64,000 nt of DNA from Incurvaria masculella. Lineage: Eukaryota; Arthropoda; Insecta; Lepidoptera; Incurvariidae. Location: NCBI GenBank assembly GCA_946894095.1, contig OX335657.1:9672001-9736000 (forward strand). The letters are read 5' to 3'. The notes under the pieces are model-generated. The model was not told the origin of the DNA. It did no database searches and saw only the letters and a list, made by a program, of their open reading frames with translations. Position 1 is the stretch's first letter. Each line of letters opens with the position of its first letter. The translations under genes were made by a program, and so were the position numbers. Positions 23,000 through 36,200 of this stretch are shown piece by piece.

Positions 23000-24230
23000 G
23001 CTCAGTTAAGAAGTATCTATGTATTTGAATGAAAGAAAAGGTTGAATATGTTGCATTAAAATACTGCATATTAATTTTGTTTAGAACTGTAGTTTATCAT
23101 GTTAGAAATGAATAAACTATTAAGTGAGTAATTTCTTCGGCTTTTTTTGAGAGACCGATTATCCAGATTCCTATCAATTGATCCTTGGCATACTAGTATA
23201 CTGGTATGAAATGCAGCCTGATGATGAAAACACTTACCTGGGTCTTTACATGGGAGACTGTTGCCGCTGGCGATTCTACGTGACGAGTTTTACCACATTT
23301 AATAAAAAAAATAACGAACACCCAACAAATTCTTTTTAATAAATATGTTTGAATTTTTGATACATGTTTAATGAAGTATGTAAATAATTTATCGTTTAAG
23401 GTAGATTATCAAAATATGCATTATTTACACTTTGAGCACAAAATGATAATCAACTGAAATGCTTATCTTAGTAATAAGATAGAAGATTATTCTCACATGG
23501 ACTAGAATCACAATACTTAATTTACAATATATCATAATATTGCAAAGCTAGAATTTTTGATAGGGACACTTACACAATGTAGCTAATCCCACTCACATTA
23601 TTTCATAATTATAGAAAAAATTATACATAAACATATTTAGATACTCAAACATTCATCAGGGTACAACTTTCAGCATATTTGTGAAACTCATTTTACATTA
23701 TGTAATAAAGATGAGCAAAAGATGGATCTACAAAAATGGTTTTCTCCTAGTTTTCTAAAAAGTTTTCATTGTACTCCACTTTCGAAATCTCTTTAAATGC
23801 CACGCGTAAAAAAAACACCTGTGGTTTGTTTCATGTGATCATTTCATTAAAAACGTGTTCACAGGTATTCATTTTTATGCTGGATAAGAAGGCAGGTTTA
23901 TCAATTATGTAAAAACGTGCAGACAGATTCAAGGAGATCTCTATCTATATTAATAATTCAATTTCACCTCTCCTTTGTGTTACGTATGTGCTTCTGATAT
24001 TGATGAAATTACACAATGGGATACATTTTTTCGATACAATTTTCTGGTGCAGTGCCGACTTCTCATAACACCCACGAGCGAACTATTTCTGCAAAAAGAA
24101 AAACTGATTAAGGGGTGTATAACAGTAAAAAGAACAATCTTAAAAGTAACTTCGCTTGGTAAAATAGCTTGGTTATTCAAAGATCTAATGTCATAATTGT
24201 TATTGAAGTCATGGGTAGCCTGCGACTGAC
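23000..24230. other. Intergenic DNA, nothing recognised
   Basis: AT-rich sequence between Syf2 and the possible 3' end of Tab2. Frames of 70-100 codons overlap on both strands at 23975-24273 and show no family resemblance. Confidence 0.4.
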
Positions 24231-24233
24231 AGC

Positions 24234-27200
24234 TTAGTGCCGAATCCAGGCTGTGTGGAACACCGGCGACCATGAGCCAAAGCTTTTCTTAATATTTCCC
24301 TTTGAGCTAACCGTCATATTTACAAAGTATTACTGTATGCACCCCACGGCCCAGGAGAACGTTATTCAATGCACAACACTGCAGAAAAAGTAAATGCGAG
24401 TATTATTTTGTTATAATGAAAAGTTTTAAATTGTATGGTTTTTTTAAACAAATTTTAATTTTGTACGACCTCAATATCTCATAGTTTTCTTTTAATTCAA
24501 ATGTGTTAACATTTTCATTAAAATACCCTTTAGCGTTCAAGGTTTTATTTCGAAATACAAATTTTCCTGCAGTATATGCACAGGATGAAATCTGGAAAAA
24601 ACCCAACATCTATGTTTTAAAATTGGAAAACTTTACTAGTGTTAAGTTGAGTTGGTTGTGGGATAAATGATGATTTTTGCCACTATACCAGTATTGCCAA
24701 CATCTGGCGTAATGGCTATCAGCAAAAAAGTCAGTGCACAGAATGAAAAATAAGTATTGAAAGTATTAAATTTATCCTGTATCCCTCTTCTAAAAGAAAG
24801 GGGCCCATAATGGTGAGTTTTTATTTGAGTCTTAGAGTATAGTTACTTACTGCGCCTGCCAGAGCCTGGACACAGATGTACCGTTATTTCGTCTCCTCTC
24901 CGCACTGTAACAACACAAAGTATGTAATTACATCTTAGCTTTGAATATTACTTGGAAATTGTCAGCTAAAAATTCTACCTGGTATAACTACTTACTGGTA
25001 CTACGCAAGTAAGTAAAAATAATTCTATGCCGGTACTTTTGTCAAAACCGATCTACTTGGCAGCATATTTAGTGCACGACGGATAACTGTCCTTGGCCCA
25101 AATTCCTAAATGTAAAAAAGTACAAGAAAATACTATAAAACAATATAGTAGGTATTTACTTTTAGCATTCTCAATATAAGTGCAAGTTATAAATGGTAAT
25201 CCTCTTACCTTAAAACATTAAAGTTGCATGCTGGTTAACTTCATCCACACGCCAGATTTAACTTTAGTCATGGACACTTAAACATGACCTTATGTTTTTT
25301 TATGCAACCTGACATGGATGGCTAATACCACGAGCACGGCTACATTGAACTGGATGGAAAACACAGACAATTTTTCGTTACCGCTTGGACCATCTTTTTA
25401 TCCAATGTATGTACCAACCTAGGCGGGCTTAAACCCTACCACCTAGTAGGGGAAGGGAAACTACAGTTTTACATGGATTCCGAACAATGCAGCAGCTCGC
25501 ATTCGCGACGAAATGCACTTATCGAGCTCAGAAAGAGAAAGAAAGTGGTGCATGTTGGGGCGAGGATTGAACCCAGAACTCTGGTACGCTAGGCCAGCCC
25601 CGCGCCACTAGGCTACGAGCGGCTCAAATGTAAACTAGTTCACACGGATGCCGATAGAGGGTTTTTAAGAAAAGACTACACTCTGGGCTAAAGCATAGTC
25701 TGGAATATTTCTCTGGATAAAAACACTAAAATTTTGAAAACTTTACACGGATTGGCTGAAGGAGGAGAATATATTAGTTAAATAATAGACTTTTGTCAAA
25801 TAGATCAATATGTTATACAAAGGCTTTAATATCAGGGATAGGTAATTGATAGGGTTAAAGAGAAATACAAATAATGTATTTTTTGCCACTGCATTGTCGG
25901 GTACTAAATAAAGCATTGGTTAATGAAAAGCAGATTAATTAAAACCAATTATTTTTATCACAACATTCATGTACATATTACAGAAACCATATCACATCAT
26001 ACCTTTCATTATTTTATCCAAAAACGGCAGCAACATTTATATACATATAACATATGCGGATCAGTAAATACATGCATGTTTTTTTATTAAGATTAATAAT
26101 AAATTACCTAGCTTCAATAGTGCCTTCCATAAGGTTAACAATATTAATTTAATTGACGATGTTCCGTACGGAGCAGAGCGCCAACTAACCCATAATTTTA
26201 TTTTACAATTCGTTTCCGACAACTTAGCCACTCAATCCATTTCTTAAATTAATTGTGATTTCATTAATTTGAGTTTCAGCGACATCTAGATTTTAAGCAT
26301 TGTAATCAGATTTTGAAAATAATCTGAAAAAGTATTGGTCGTGACATTCGTCGGAAGCAGGACTTGAACCTGCGACCTTTGGATTACATGTCCACTGCTC
26401 TAAACCAACTGAGCTATCCCGACAATTACATCAGCCAACGAATTTCTCGATTATATTCGAATCGACACAATGCTTCCCCTATCTTCTGCTAGATGGCGCT
26501 GATGATGTTTTTGCGTATTGATCCTACGCTAAGGCATTTTGACTGCAATGATTGAGCTATCAATCTTATTGCTGTCGTCACCAAAGACGTTTTTGGTATC
26601 GGACACTAACTGAGCTCAGTTGGTTTAGAGCAGTGGACATGTAATCCAAAGGTCGCAGGTTCAAGTCCTGCTTCCGACGAATGTCACGACCAATACTTTT
26701 TCAGATTATTTTCAAAATCTGATTACAATGCTTAAAATCTAGATGTCGCTGAAACTCAAATTAATGAGATAACGGTAATGTCGTATCCATTAAATACATA
26801 AAATTATCAAGTAAAATCCGGGCTGACTCTTAGTGTCCGATACCAAAAACGTCTTTGGTGACGACAGCAATAAGATTGATAGCTCAATCATTGCAGTCAA
26901 AATGCCTTAGCGTAGGATCAATACGCAAAAACATCATCAGCGCCATCTAGCAGAAGATAGGGGAAGCATTGTGTCGATTCGAATATAATCGAGAAATTCG
27001 TTGGCTGATGTAATTGTCGGGATAGCTCAGTTGGTTTAGAGCAGTGGACATGTAATGCAAAGGTCGCAGGTTCAAGTCCTGCTTCCGACGAATGTCACGA
27101 CCAATACTTTTTCAGATTATTTTCAAAATCTGATTATAATGCTTAAAATCTAGATGTCGCTGAAACTCAAATTATTGAGATAACGGTAATGTCGTATCCA

Positions 27201-30200
27201 TTAAATACACAAAATTATTAATTGTGATTTATTTTAAAAACAAGATATTCACAGATTAACTTTCAAGTCATCATTTATAAAAGGCATGTTTTAAGTCTTG
27301 TCGTTTACATATTTATTGCCAGTTTCGAATATAGAATGCTCGCCAAACAATTGAGCAATTTAAAGCAGCCAAACGTAGAAATTCTGGATTATCGTCGGTC
27401 TAGTCCTGACTTTAGCCCTAACAATGTATTTACTTTTCCCAAAATTAAGGAAAAATCAAAAGTTAAATAGGTTTGTAGTTTCGGAGTTCAAATTATATTT
27501 TAATATATTTTTTTATGTAAAGCACGGCATGTAGTGTATGGCGGACGCCAGCCCCTGGAAGCATCCACAAACGACATGATGGATTCGGCTCTCGGTTAAG
27601 ACTGCTCACGAGGGGGCTGGGGGGGTTCCAACCCGAGTCACGTGACTAATCACAGCGAAATTAAGTGGTGCCCGCTTAAACTTGAGAAACTAGAGAATGA
27701 TGAAACAAATGACTGATAATATCCACATAATTTTGACTTTTTCCATAATGTAATGTCATCTCTACCAAATTAAAGTAGCGTATAATTCCTATTGATCAGA
27801 AATAGCAGGTTTTGTTAAATATGATTTTATGAATGTCACGTAACTTTGCTAAGTGGAGGGAAGGGGGGGGGGGTGCTCTCCGTCATAACCGGTCAAAATC
27901 CGTCACGTGGTTTGCGAATGCTCCCTTACCTAAGAGGTACTTCTTAATAGAATTAAAATAAATTACAACAGATGTTCATACTGTATTTCATGCTGTAATA
28001 GATTATTTCTTACAACACCCTGGTTGAATTGGCATGTGTACTCAAGGTTGGTAATAAATTGATGTGAATGAGATAGCACATATGCAGCAGACAATTATGC
28101 TTTTGGGTTGATGTAATATTAGCCCAATACACACTACGTAGAAACCAGGTGTGATGCTAGGAATTGCTTGGCTAAATTGAATTGGATGGAAAACATGAAT
28201 AATTTTAATTGACACTTCGCCCAACTTTCATTCAATGCCACGACAACCTAGTCAGTAAGGAAGGGGGATCTACTGTTATATGGCCGTCTTTGGTGGCATT
28301 GTCACCCTGTACAACCCGACCGCGCCCAGTGTTGCTTTACCACGATGATCGAACGCCTAGTCATTGCATGCATGTCCTTGTAGATTTAACAACGAAACTT
28401 GTTTGCAGGTGGACAAGCAAACAAGTTTGCCGAGGTTCAAAAAACATATTAAATTGCCATTTACTCATAAACAACATGATGGACAATGAGGTAACTTCAC
28501 TTTATAAAGATGGCACAAGGAGAGACCTATCAGAGGATTCGGCGGTGTCATTATTTACGCAACACCTGTATGAGTAATACATTGCATATTTGATATTCTA
28601 TTTAACGACACACAAAGGCACCTAGTATCACTGTGATACATTTTAATTATTGGTTGTTTGTTGTATGTTATAATTGTTTAGGCAAAGTCAAATTTATGTG
28701 ATTTCTTTGCAACCCTTCAATCAATTATTGAAAGGTTGCAATTAATCGGTTTTCAGTTAATAATTACTTCCATCGTGATGTCGAAAATGACTTGGTCTTA
28801 AAACTATATAAATATCATCCTAATTTATGTCAATTACAAAGCAATTCTCGCTGTTCTACGGTATAATGTTAAATATTTGGCTAGGGTTCACCATTTATGA
28901 TTAATGTTAATGTTATTGTTAAGGATGTTCCGACCCATACAATGTTTTTTTTACACAGAACGCAAAAAGTATTGCACTTTAAGGCACGAATTCGTCAAAA
29001 ATATTAAATATAGCCATAGTAGTTGCAGCGAAAACATATTCACAATTTCAGGTTCAATGGTTTCGTTGTAATTGCCGATTAGAAGTTTTACACCGTTAGA
29101 TGGCGCTGTTAAATAAAAATCGTATTTAAATAAATTGTAACAAAACCAATAATCCTGAAATTGTGAAATTGTTTTCGCTGCAAGTAATATGACTATTTTA
29201 AACTTTTATTATTAATTCGTGGCTTAAAGTGCAATACTTTTTGCGTTATGTGTGCAAACAACTTTATATGGGTCGGAACAGCCTTAAGATATATCTGTCT
29301 TCTTTCTTCTTATGTCATTAACTAAGGATAGATATATCTTAACAATAACATTAGCGTTGACCAGAGATGGTGCACTTCAGCCCTAAGAAGTCAATTCAGC
29401 GATCACCTGCATCACCAAGGGAGATTATAATCTCCCTATTGATCTGCATACATAAAAAAACCCAAAAAAAAAATTTAACTGTTGTACAAACAAATCTATC
29501 TAAAAATTGAAAGTTGCCTAACTAGAGGATAAAGGTTACCCACCTCCTTTGCTCAAATAAGCTAGTATTTGCCAAAAAGCATCATGTTTTGTTTCCAAAT
29601 AATCTAAGTGTGGAGTCACAGCCACTGGATAAAAATCAATGACGGATTAAACATGTCACTCTTTATGAAAAGTTTTACAAATAGTAACGTGTTTTTTATG
29701 TGACTGGACATGGACGGCCAATACCACACCCACCATCATGATATTCCAACACACGGCATTTCTGAAGGGGATACCAGGTGCCTTGCCAGGAACTTCTGGA
29801 ACCAATGGATGGTACCAACCCGGGCGGATTTACCCTATCACCTAGTAGGGACTCACAATTATAGATGGATTCCGAACAATGGAACAGTTCGCATTCGTAA
29901 CAAAATGGACCCAACCCAGAAAGAGAAAAAAAGTGGTGCATGAATGGGTCGGGGATTTGAACCCAGACCTCTGGGATGGAAGGCAAGTTCACCCGCCCCT
30001 GAATTTCGAGACGCTCTTGGTGATTTATTTTTAACCAGCGAATACGCTATCCGCACTAAGTGGACCAAATCGTAGCCTGAAAAAATTTGGTAAACTAAAA
30101 GTATGATTAAATGTTATGCATGCAGATACATTTATATAAGTGTTGGCTGAGTCATCTCTGTTTGGAATATTCTTGTTTATTGGAATTCATATTCTGTTTC

Positions 30201-33200
30201 ATCATATTATAATACAAATAATCTCTGTTCCATAAAATTCTACAAAATAATTTCTTTGTGATACTGATTTGATTAAATTGTGATATTAAACCTTAAGTAC
30301 TAGATTGTGATGAAGGCACACGTTTTACTAAAAATGCTAAGATTAAAATTTAATCTAGAAATATTTGAAGAATAACATACCAACGTAAGAGACAAAGTAT
30401 TCAAATATTTGGCATCAACAGAAATACTAGTTCAAATGAATATGTTTCTATTTTGATGCAAAAATGATAGTATCTGGACTGTCCTTATTCAAATTTACTA
30501 ATTAGTTTTCAATATATTATAACATATGAAGATAACAAAACATAGACAACACATGCATTTGCAAAATGACCCATCTTAAATATTGTTAGAAGGAAACATC
30601 AATACAAAACCAATGTTTTTGGTTTTTAATTGTTAGTTTCACTTTAGATAAACATAATATAATATAAGTAACATTTGTATAATAATAATTTTGTAAAATA
30701 TTATTTTTTCAAACTGAGATCAGATATTTAAAATGGATCAATGTTTATATGTACATTTCAAAACAATGTTTAAACAACATCAAAAAAAATCAGTCTAGCT
30801 TGATATGAATTGCAAAATTCGCTACGGATAAAGTCGAAAATATTTAGACCACAAAACATATATACAAATCAAATTCCTCAAAATAATTTTGCAACCCAGA
30901 CCAGTCCGTCCCGACGTGCCGTCGCACGACCATGCTCGGTTACGTTGGGCTTCACTCTGCACACAGTTTGTTATTGAGCAAAAACACCACAAGTCGTTAG
31001 CCTCTTTAGATCCAATCCAATTAATTTTTGAGCGATAGCAAATCCATCCAACGTTTTGATTTGGTGGAAAACGTTGGAAAACATCTGCACAACTCGTTTT
31101 CAATGTCACTTGCCTTGAAAAACTTTTTAGTGGAATATAAAAACAAACATCACGGAAACTGTTTCGTTCGGACCCATGCGAGGCGCGCGCGAGTCACACG
31201 CACGCGCGGCCCGCCGGCCTCTCGACGGGCTCCGCGCTGCTCAGGAGCGTGGCGCCCTCGAGCGGGGCGCTGAGCCGGCGGTCGCCTCCCGTCAGCGAGC
31301 CCACGCCCGAGTCGATGGAGCGGACAGTCGTACCTAGCTCGATGGTGCGCAGCATGTCGCACTGCTCGCACGTGTTCAGGTCGCCGTGGTTCTCGAACGT
31401 GCAGACGCGGCACTGCCACTTGGGGGGGTCGTCGGAGGCGGGAGGCGGCGGCGCGGGTCGCGAGGGCGCTGGCGACCTCCGGGCGTCCTCGCCGCCGCGC
31501 ACTGCAACAAAGCACCGGAGTGTCACACACGACACTACAGTCAGGGAATGATTTTTAGGGTTCCGTACCAAAAGGGTGCCAACGGTACCCTATTACTAAG
31601 CCTCCGCTGTCCGTCCGTCCGTCACAGGGCTGCATATCATAAACCGTAATAGGCAGGCAGCTGAAATTTTCAGTGTGTATTTGTTTTGCCGCTATATGAA
31701 CAAATAGGTAAAATTAAAAAAATAAAAATTAAAGGGGACCATACAAAAACGTGATTTTTTGTGTTAAATCTTGTTCGATGGTATGGAACACTTTGTGTAC
31801 GAGTCCGACTCGCACTTGGCCAGTTTTTTTGTGTGAGAACGGCAAAACGCTTTTATCATACCAAATGTACTTAAAGTCTATGCAAGTGAAACTACCTGCA
31901 ACGGGAGCACAAATAATTTTATCTGGCCGACAAACTTACGTACATAGTCTTTATCTTGTGTGCGAGTGAGGTTGTCAAAATAAACCCACGCCATAGACAA
32001 ATCTCGACAAAGAATAAATTTTGTCCATTTGTGGAAGCACAAATAAATTTAATCCTACTAATTTGACGTTTGTTGAGGATAATTTTGTCACCACCACCGG
32101 GAGAGTGTGTTAAATCCTAGAAGGAGGTGTTTGTTCGTGTTACGAATATGTGCGTATGTAGTGGCGATGGCACAGGCGTTTCTTAACGTTTTCATGGTTG
32201 AAAGACATGGGAAAAGTGGTAATAAGAGCGAAAGATGGATGGGTTTGTTTGGGCAAAGACGTTTCCATTCCATCCTTTACTTTCCGTTATAGGAAGTAAT
32301 CAGGCGGGACGGCTTAGAGCAACGCTCCAGCTGAACGGGAAAACGAAAAAAGTGCAGAGATTAACGTCACATTGACATTAGATAAACTACAATCCTTCTA
32401 ATCTCACAAGGAAAATGCGCAAAACCAAGCAATTTTTATCTAAATTAATTAAAAACTTACTTAATTGTGCATCTATACGAAATTCAATTCAAAATAACTT
32501 GGGTGTACGCGATTTGTAGGGAATTGGCATTTTGTTCGCCGCTATTCTGTAAAACACTATTTCTTGCTCCTTGCACTGAATATCATGGAGCAGTCTGCGC
32601 GAACACAGCCAGGGTCGGGAGGTTTAAAGTGACAGTTCTTGTGGACAAAACGGTGGGTGTTGCCACTCTCTATCGAGTTAACACTCGATCTCGATAAATT
32701 AATCGAGCTCCCCTTTCGTGATATCACAGTTGATAAAAATCCTCGACAAAATTTCTTATCCCTCTAGCTCGACAAGTGTCCACTTTCATTTGTGCTCCCG
32801 CTGCTGACATATCTATAAATAATTATTAAATCGCCATGAGATTATCAAATACGAAGCCTCGATAATGTGTTATCTGATACATCATTATGTAAGTTTTACA
32901 CTGATTTGTTAAGTATGTTGAGAATTGTGTAATTTCGGTATTAAACTAGCCTTTTGCAGTATTAAGAATGAGAGATTATTTAATATTTTTTTATAAATGT
33001 AGGTACACAATGATCCCTGTGATGGTTTGAGATTTAGTGGCATGTGTAACCAAATCACAAGTATTGAGATTTTTTACAAAATTATAAACATACTTGATTT
33101 CCTATTGAGTAATTTTAGAAATATTTTCTCTCAATAGAGAGTGAAAGTGTGACCAGGATTTGAAAAGTGTTGTGTGCATCCGGCATCACTCATCCACATA

Positions 33201-36200
33201 TTTGTTCCCTGCCTGTGGATTGCTGTGGACGTTGCTTTAGAGGAGTCCATTTTTATATTTTAGTTAGTGTTGAGTTTTTTATATTGAGTGCAGTTGCACT
33301 CCTTTGATGTGCTCGATGCAGCCAAATATTTACAAACACAGTTTTCGTAAGCATAGTATGCTTAGGGTCACCACAAGCCACAAACTACTGCATGCGAACT
33401 TAAAACTTATTAACTGGAAAGGGGATCTTAAATTAACTGGATAGCAAATTCACATTGACCGGATTGAGTTTTAGGCATTAGTCGTATTCAAGTTTGAAGA
33501 TGACTTTTGTTTTTGATTTACAGGACATAAAAAATATCATGAAGTGTGTGAAGTCGTTGATTGCCTGCTTTGGAATCACACTTTGGGATTTTAATAAATA
33601 AATGGAATTGTTACTGAGAAAACATGGAAGATGGGCCGTCTGGACAGGACAAGTCACGGACATAGAATTAAGCTTTCTTGAGTGATAACTCCACGACAGC
33701 CTTAAGGTGTAAAGGCAGAAGGTTTTTTTTATGTTACTGGACATAGATGGCCAATACCAAACTGACTGTCAGATATTAGCCTAACACATCACATGAGAAC
33801 TTCCATCCAGCCAGGACCTTCCTTCTTATTGCTCAACTAGATAAACTGGATGGAAAACACGGACAGTTTTCATTGCCGCTTGACCATCGTTCATTAAATG
33901 CTATGGTTCCAACCCGGGCAGGATCAACCCTACCGAGTAAGTAAGAAAGGGGACCTACAGATTTACATGGAGTTCCAACCACGGCCAGCCTCGATGGCCG
34001 CGCTCAGAGGTGCTTCCCCAGCTTATCAAATCGCGCGGCGTCGCACACTGAGCCACCGAGGCTGACAATACGTCGAGGGAGTCCCTAACGCTCGCTAATG
34101 TGCACACGGACCGTGCTGAGGCGGCCGGGAGGGCTGGAGGGTGAGCAGGCGCTGGCACTGCGCGCGCAGCAGCTCCACGTGGTCGCGCAGGCGCCGCTCG
34201 GCGGCAGGCGCGGGCGGCGGCGCGCGCAGCACCGCCACCTCGCGCTCCACGCGCCGCAGGTTCGCACGCTCCTTCGCCAGCGCCGCCAGCAGCGCCGACT
34301 TGCGCTCGCGTTGCCGCGCCAGTAGCCCGGCGTCTGGGGATATGCCATCATTCAAATTTTAATCATTTTAAAGCATAGGCTTAGAATGTAAAGACATACT
34401 GAAATTTCTTTTTTTACCCAAAAACAATTTCTAAATCGCCGTGCAGCTTAAAAATAATGATATTAGGTTTTATTTTAAATATTAAGGAAAAAACTAGGTT
34501 AGGTGGTTAATACCGTAAATGTGAAACTGCACAGCTTAAAAATTTAAATGCCGATAAATATGATTTGAGGGCCTATTTAAACATATTTATTCATCTAATT
34601 CTTTAATATCAATGGGTAGACTATTATATATTTGCGCCTCTTCAAAAACGAAGTTCTTCTTGCCATTGTTTGTTCTAGGTAGGCCGATAAGTCAATTTCA
34701 TGCTTTCCTTGTGAAATATGCGACATGAAATTATGGGCAGAATAATTAAATCCATATTTAACACATGGACTCCGAATCTGCGAATATCTGCCAAGAATTA
34801 TAAGCCAAAAAAAACCATAGTGCAAGAGGGTAAAATTTTTTACAATACCTACTCCATCCACTGACTGTATACCTACATACATATTCCGAAGGGTTAAATA
34901 CTGTTTACCTAGGTGAGGTTAACAGTATTTAACCCTTGGACACATAATACATTTTGAGCCATGATAAAAACTGTTACCGCAAACATAATGTGTGGGGATT
35001 CAATCTGAGTCATGAAGTTGTAACCAACTACTTCCCGATACAATGTCAGTCAGTCAGTCAGTCAGCGTGTTTGCGTCCACTGCTGGACATACGCCTCTCC
35101 AATTTTCCTCCAGTCCTCCCGGCCTTCAGCGGTACGAAACCACTGCTTTCCGCCAACGCACTTGATGTCGTCGTCCCACCTGGCGGGTGGTCTTCCCACA
35201 CTCCGTTTTTCTGTCCACGGCCGCCAGTGTAGGACACGGTTAGGTTAGGTTAGGTTAGATACAATATTTACCTAAAATTGTTAAGATTGGCCTATTAAGG
35301 TTGGCCTTCCCGCTCAACTCCACATACAAAGTTGGAAAGAAGATCATGCGACAAGAAATATTGTCAGAGATTGTGTATTGTCCAGAATTATACTCAAAAC
35401 AGCTTTATTTGATCGAACTAGATGTCTCATGACCATTGGCATTGTAAAATAGTGTTTGGTTTCTAAGTTATAAGGTCTGAAAGTTCGAGTTTTTTTGCAC
35501 GTTTTATACAATAACTTTGGAGGTGGATTACTCAACGATAAAATAAAAACATCTTAAAAAGATTAGGCATCAGACCTAGCTTGTTTCATCAAGATTTATA
35601 ATCAATTTGGTTTTTGTTTGATTTTCGACTGCAGCGGTCGTGATTTACTTTTAGCTATTAGTCGTTATGTAATTACAAATTTCGTAAATCTTACCAAATC
35701 AAAACATTATGCGCATTGTCTGCTCTGTGGACATGTTGCATCCTCCTCAAAACGGAGAGTGCTTTTTTCTTTGAAACAGAGAAGGTTCCAGAGCGCAATA
35801 GCACGGTTTTGTGCCATGCCCTCGTATGAGTTAGTCCCGTTGGGAAGGGCCATCTTAAGGTGGCCCAACCCGGCGGGCTTAACTCATTCGTGGGCACGGT
35901 ACAAAACCGTGCTGTTGCGCTCTGGGACCTTCTCTGTTTCAAAGAATAAGACAGGCTCCGTGATGAGGAAGATGCAACATGTCCACAAAAAAGACAATGT
36001 GCATAGTGTATGATTTGGTAAGATTTACGAAAATTTTAATTTAAAAACGACTTATAGCTAAAAGTAAACCACGACCGCTGCAGTAAAAATTGGAACAAAA
36101 ACCTAATAGATTATAAATCTTGATTAAATAAGCTATGTCTGATGACTAATCTTTTTAAGATGTTCTTACTTAATCATTGCGTAATCCACCTCTAAAGTTA

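Larger units (their letters stand above)
26255..27180. repeat. Large inverted repeat with three tRNA-Lys-like copies
   Basis: A unit of about 350 bp (about 185 bp upstream part, a 75-bp tRNA-like core and a downstream part) occurs inverted at about 26255-26605 and direct at about 26826-27175, nearly identical. A third, 5'-truncated copy starts at 26609 in the space between them. The two complete copies form a palindrome with arms of about 350 bp. The low divergence implies recent duplication. Confidence 0.8.

Noticed and set aside
26349..27090. Functional tRNA genes
   Set aside because: The anticodon loop lacks T33, the anticodon stem has mismatches and copy 2 is truncated, so working tRNAs are unlikely although the cores fold.
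28209..28577. A 122-codon plus-strand frame ending SEDSAVSLFTQHLYE
   Set aside because: The first part lies in a SINE fragment. The rest is preceded by a splice-acceptor-like TTTGCAG, but in the frame entered there a stop follows after 26 codons. No family resemblance.
31150..31649. Several 80-125 codon frames on both strands over the Tab2 zinc-finger exon
   Set aside because: Shadows of the GC-rich exon in other frames; only the frame with the NZF motif is consistent with splice phase.
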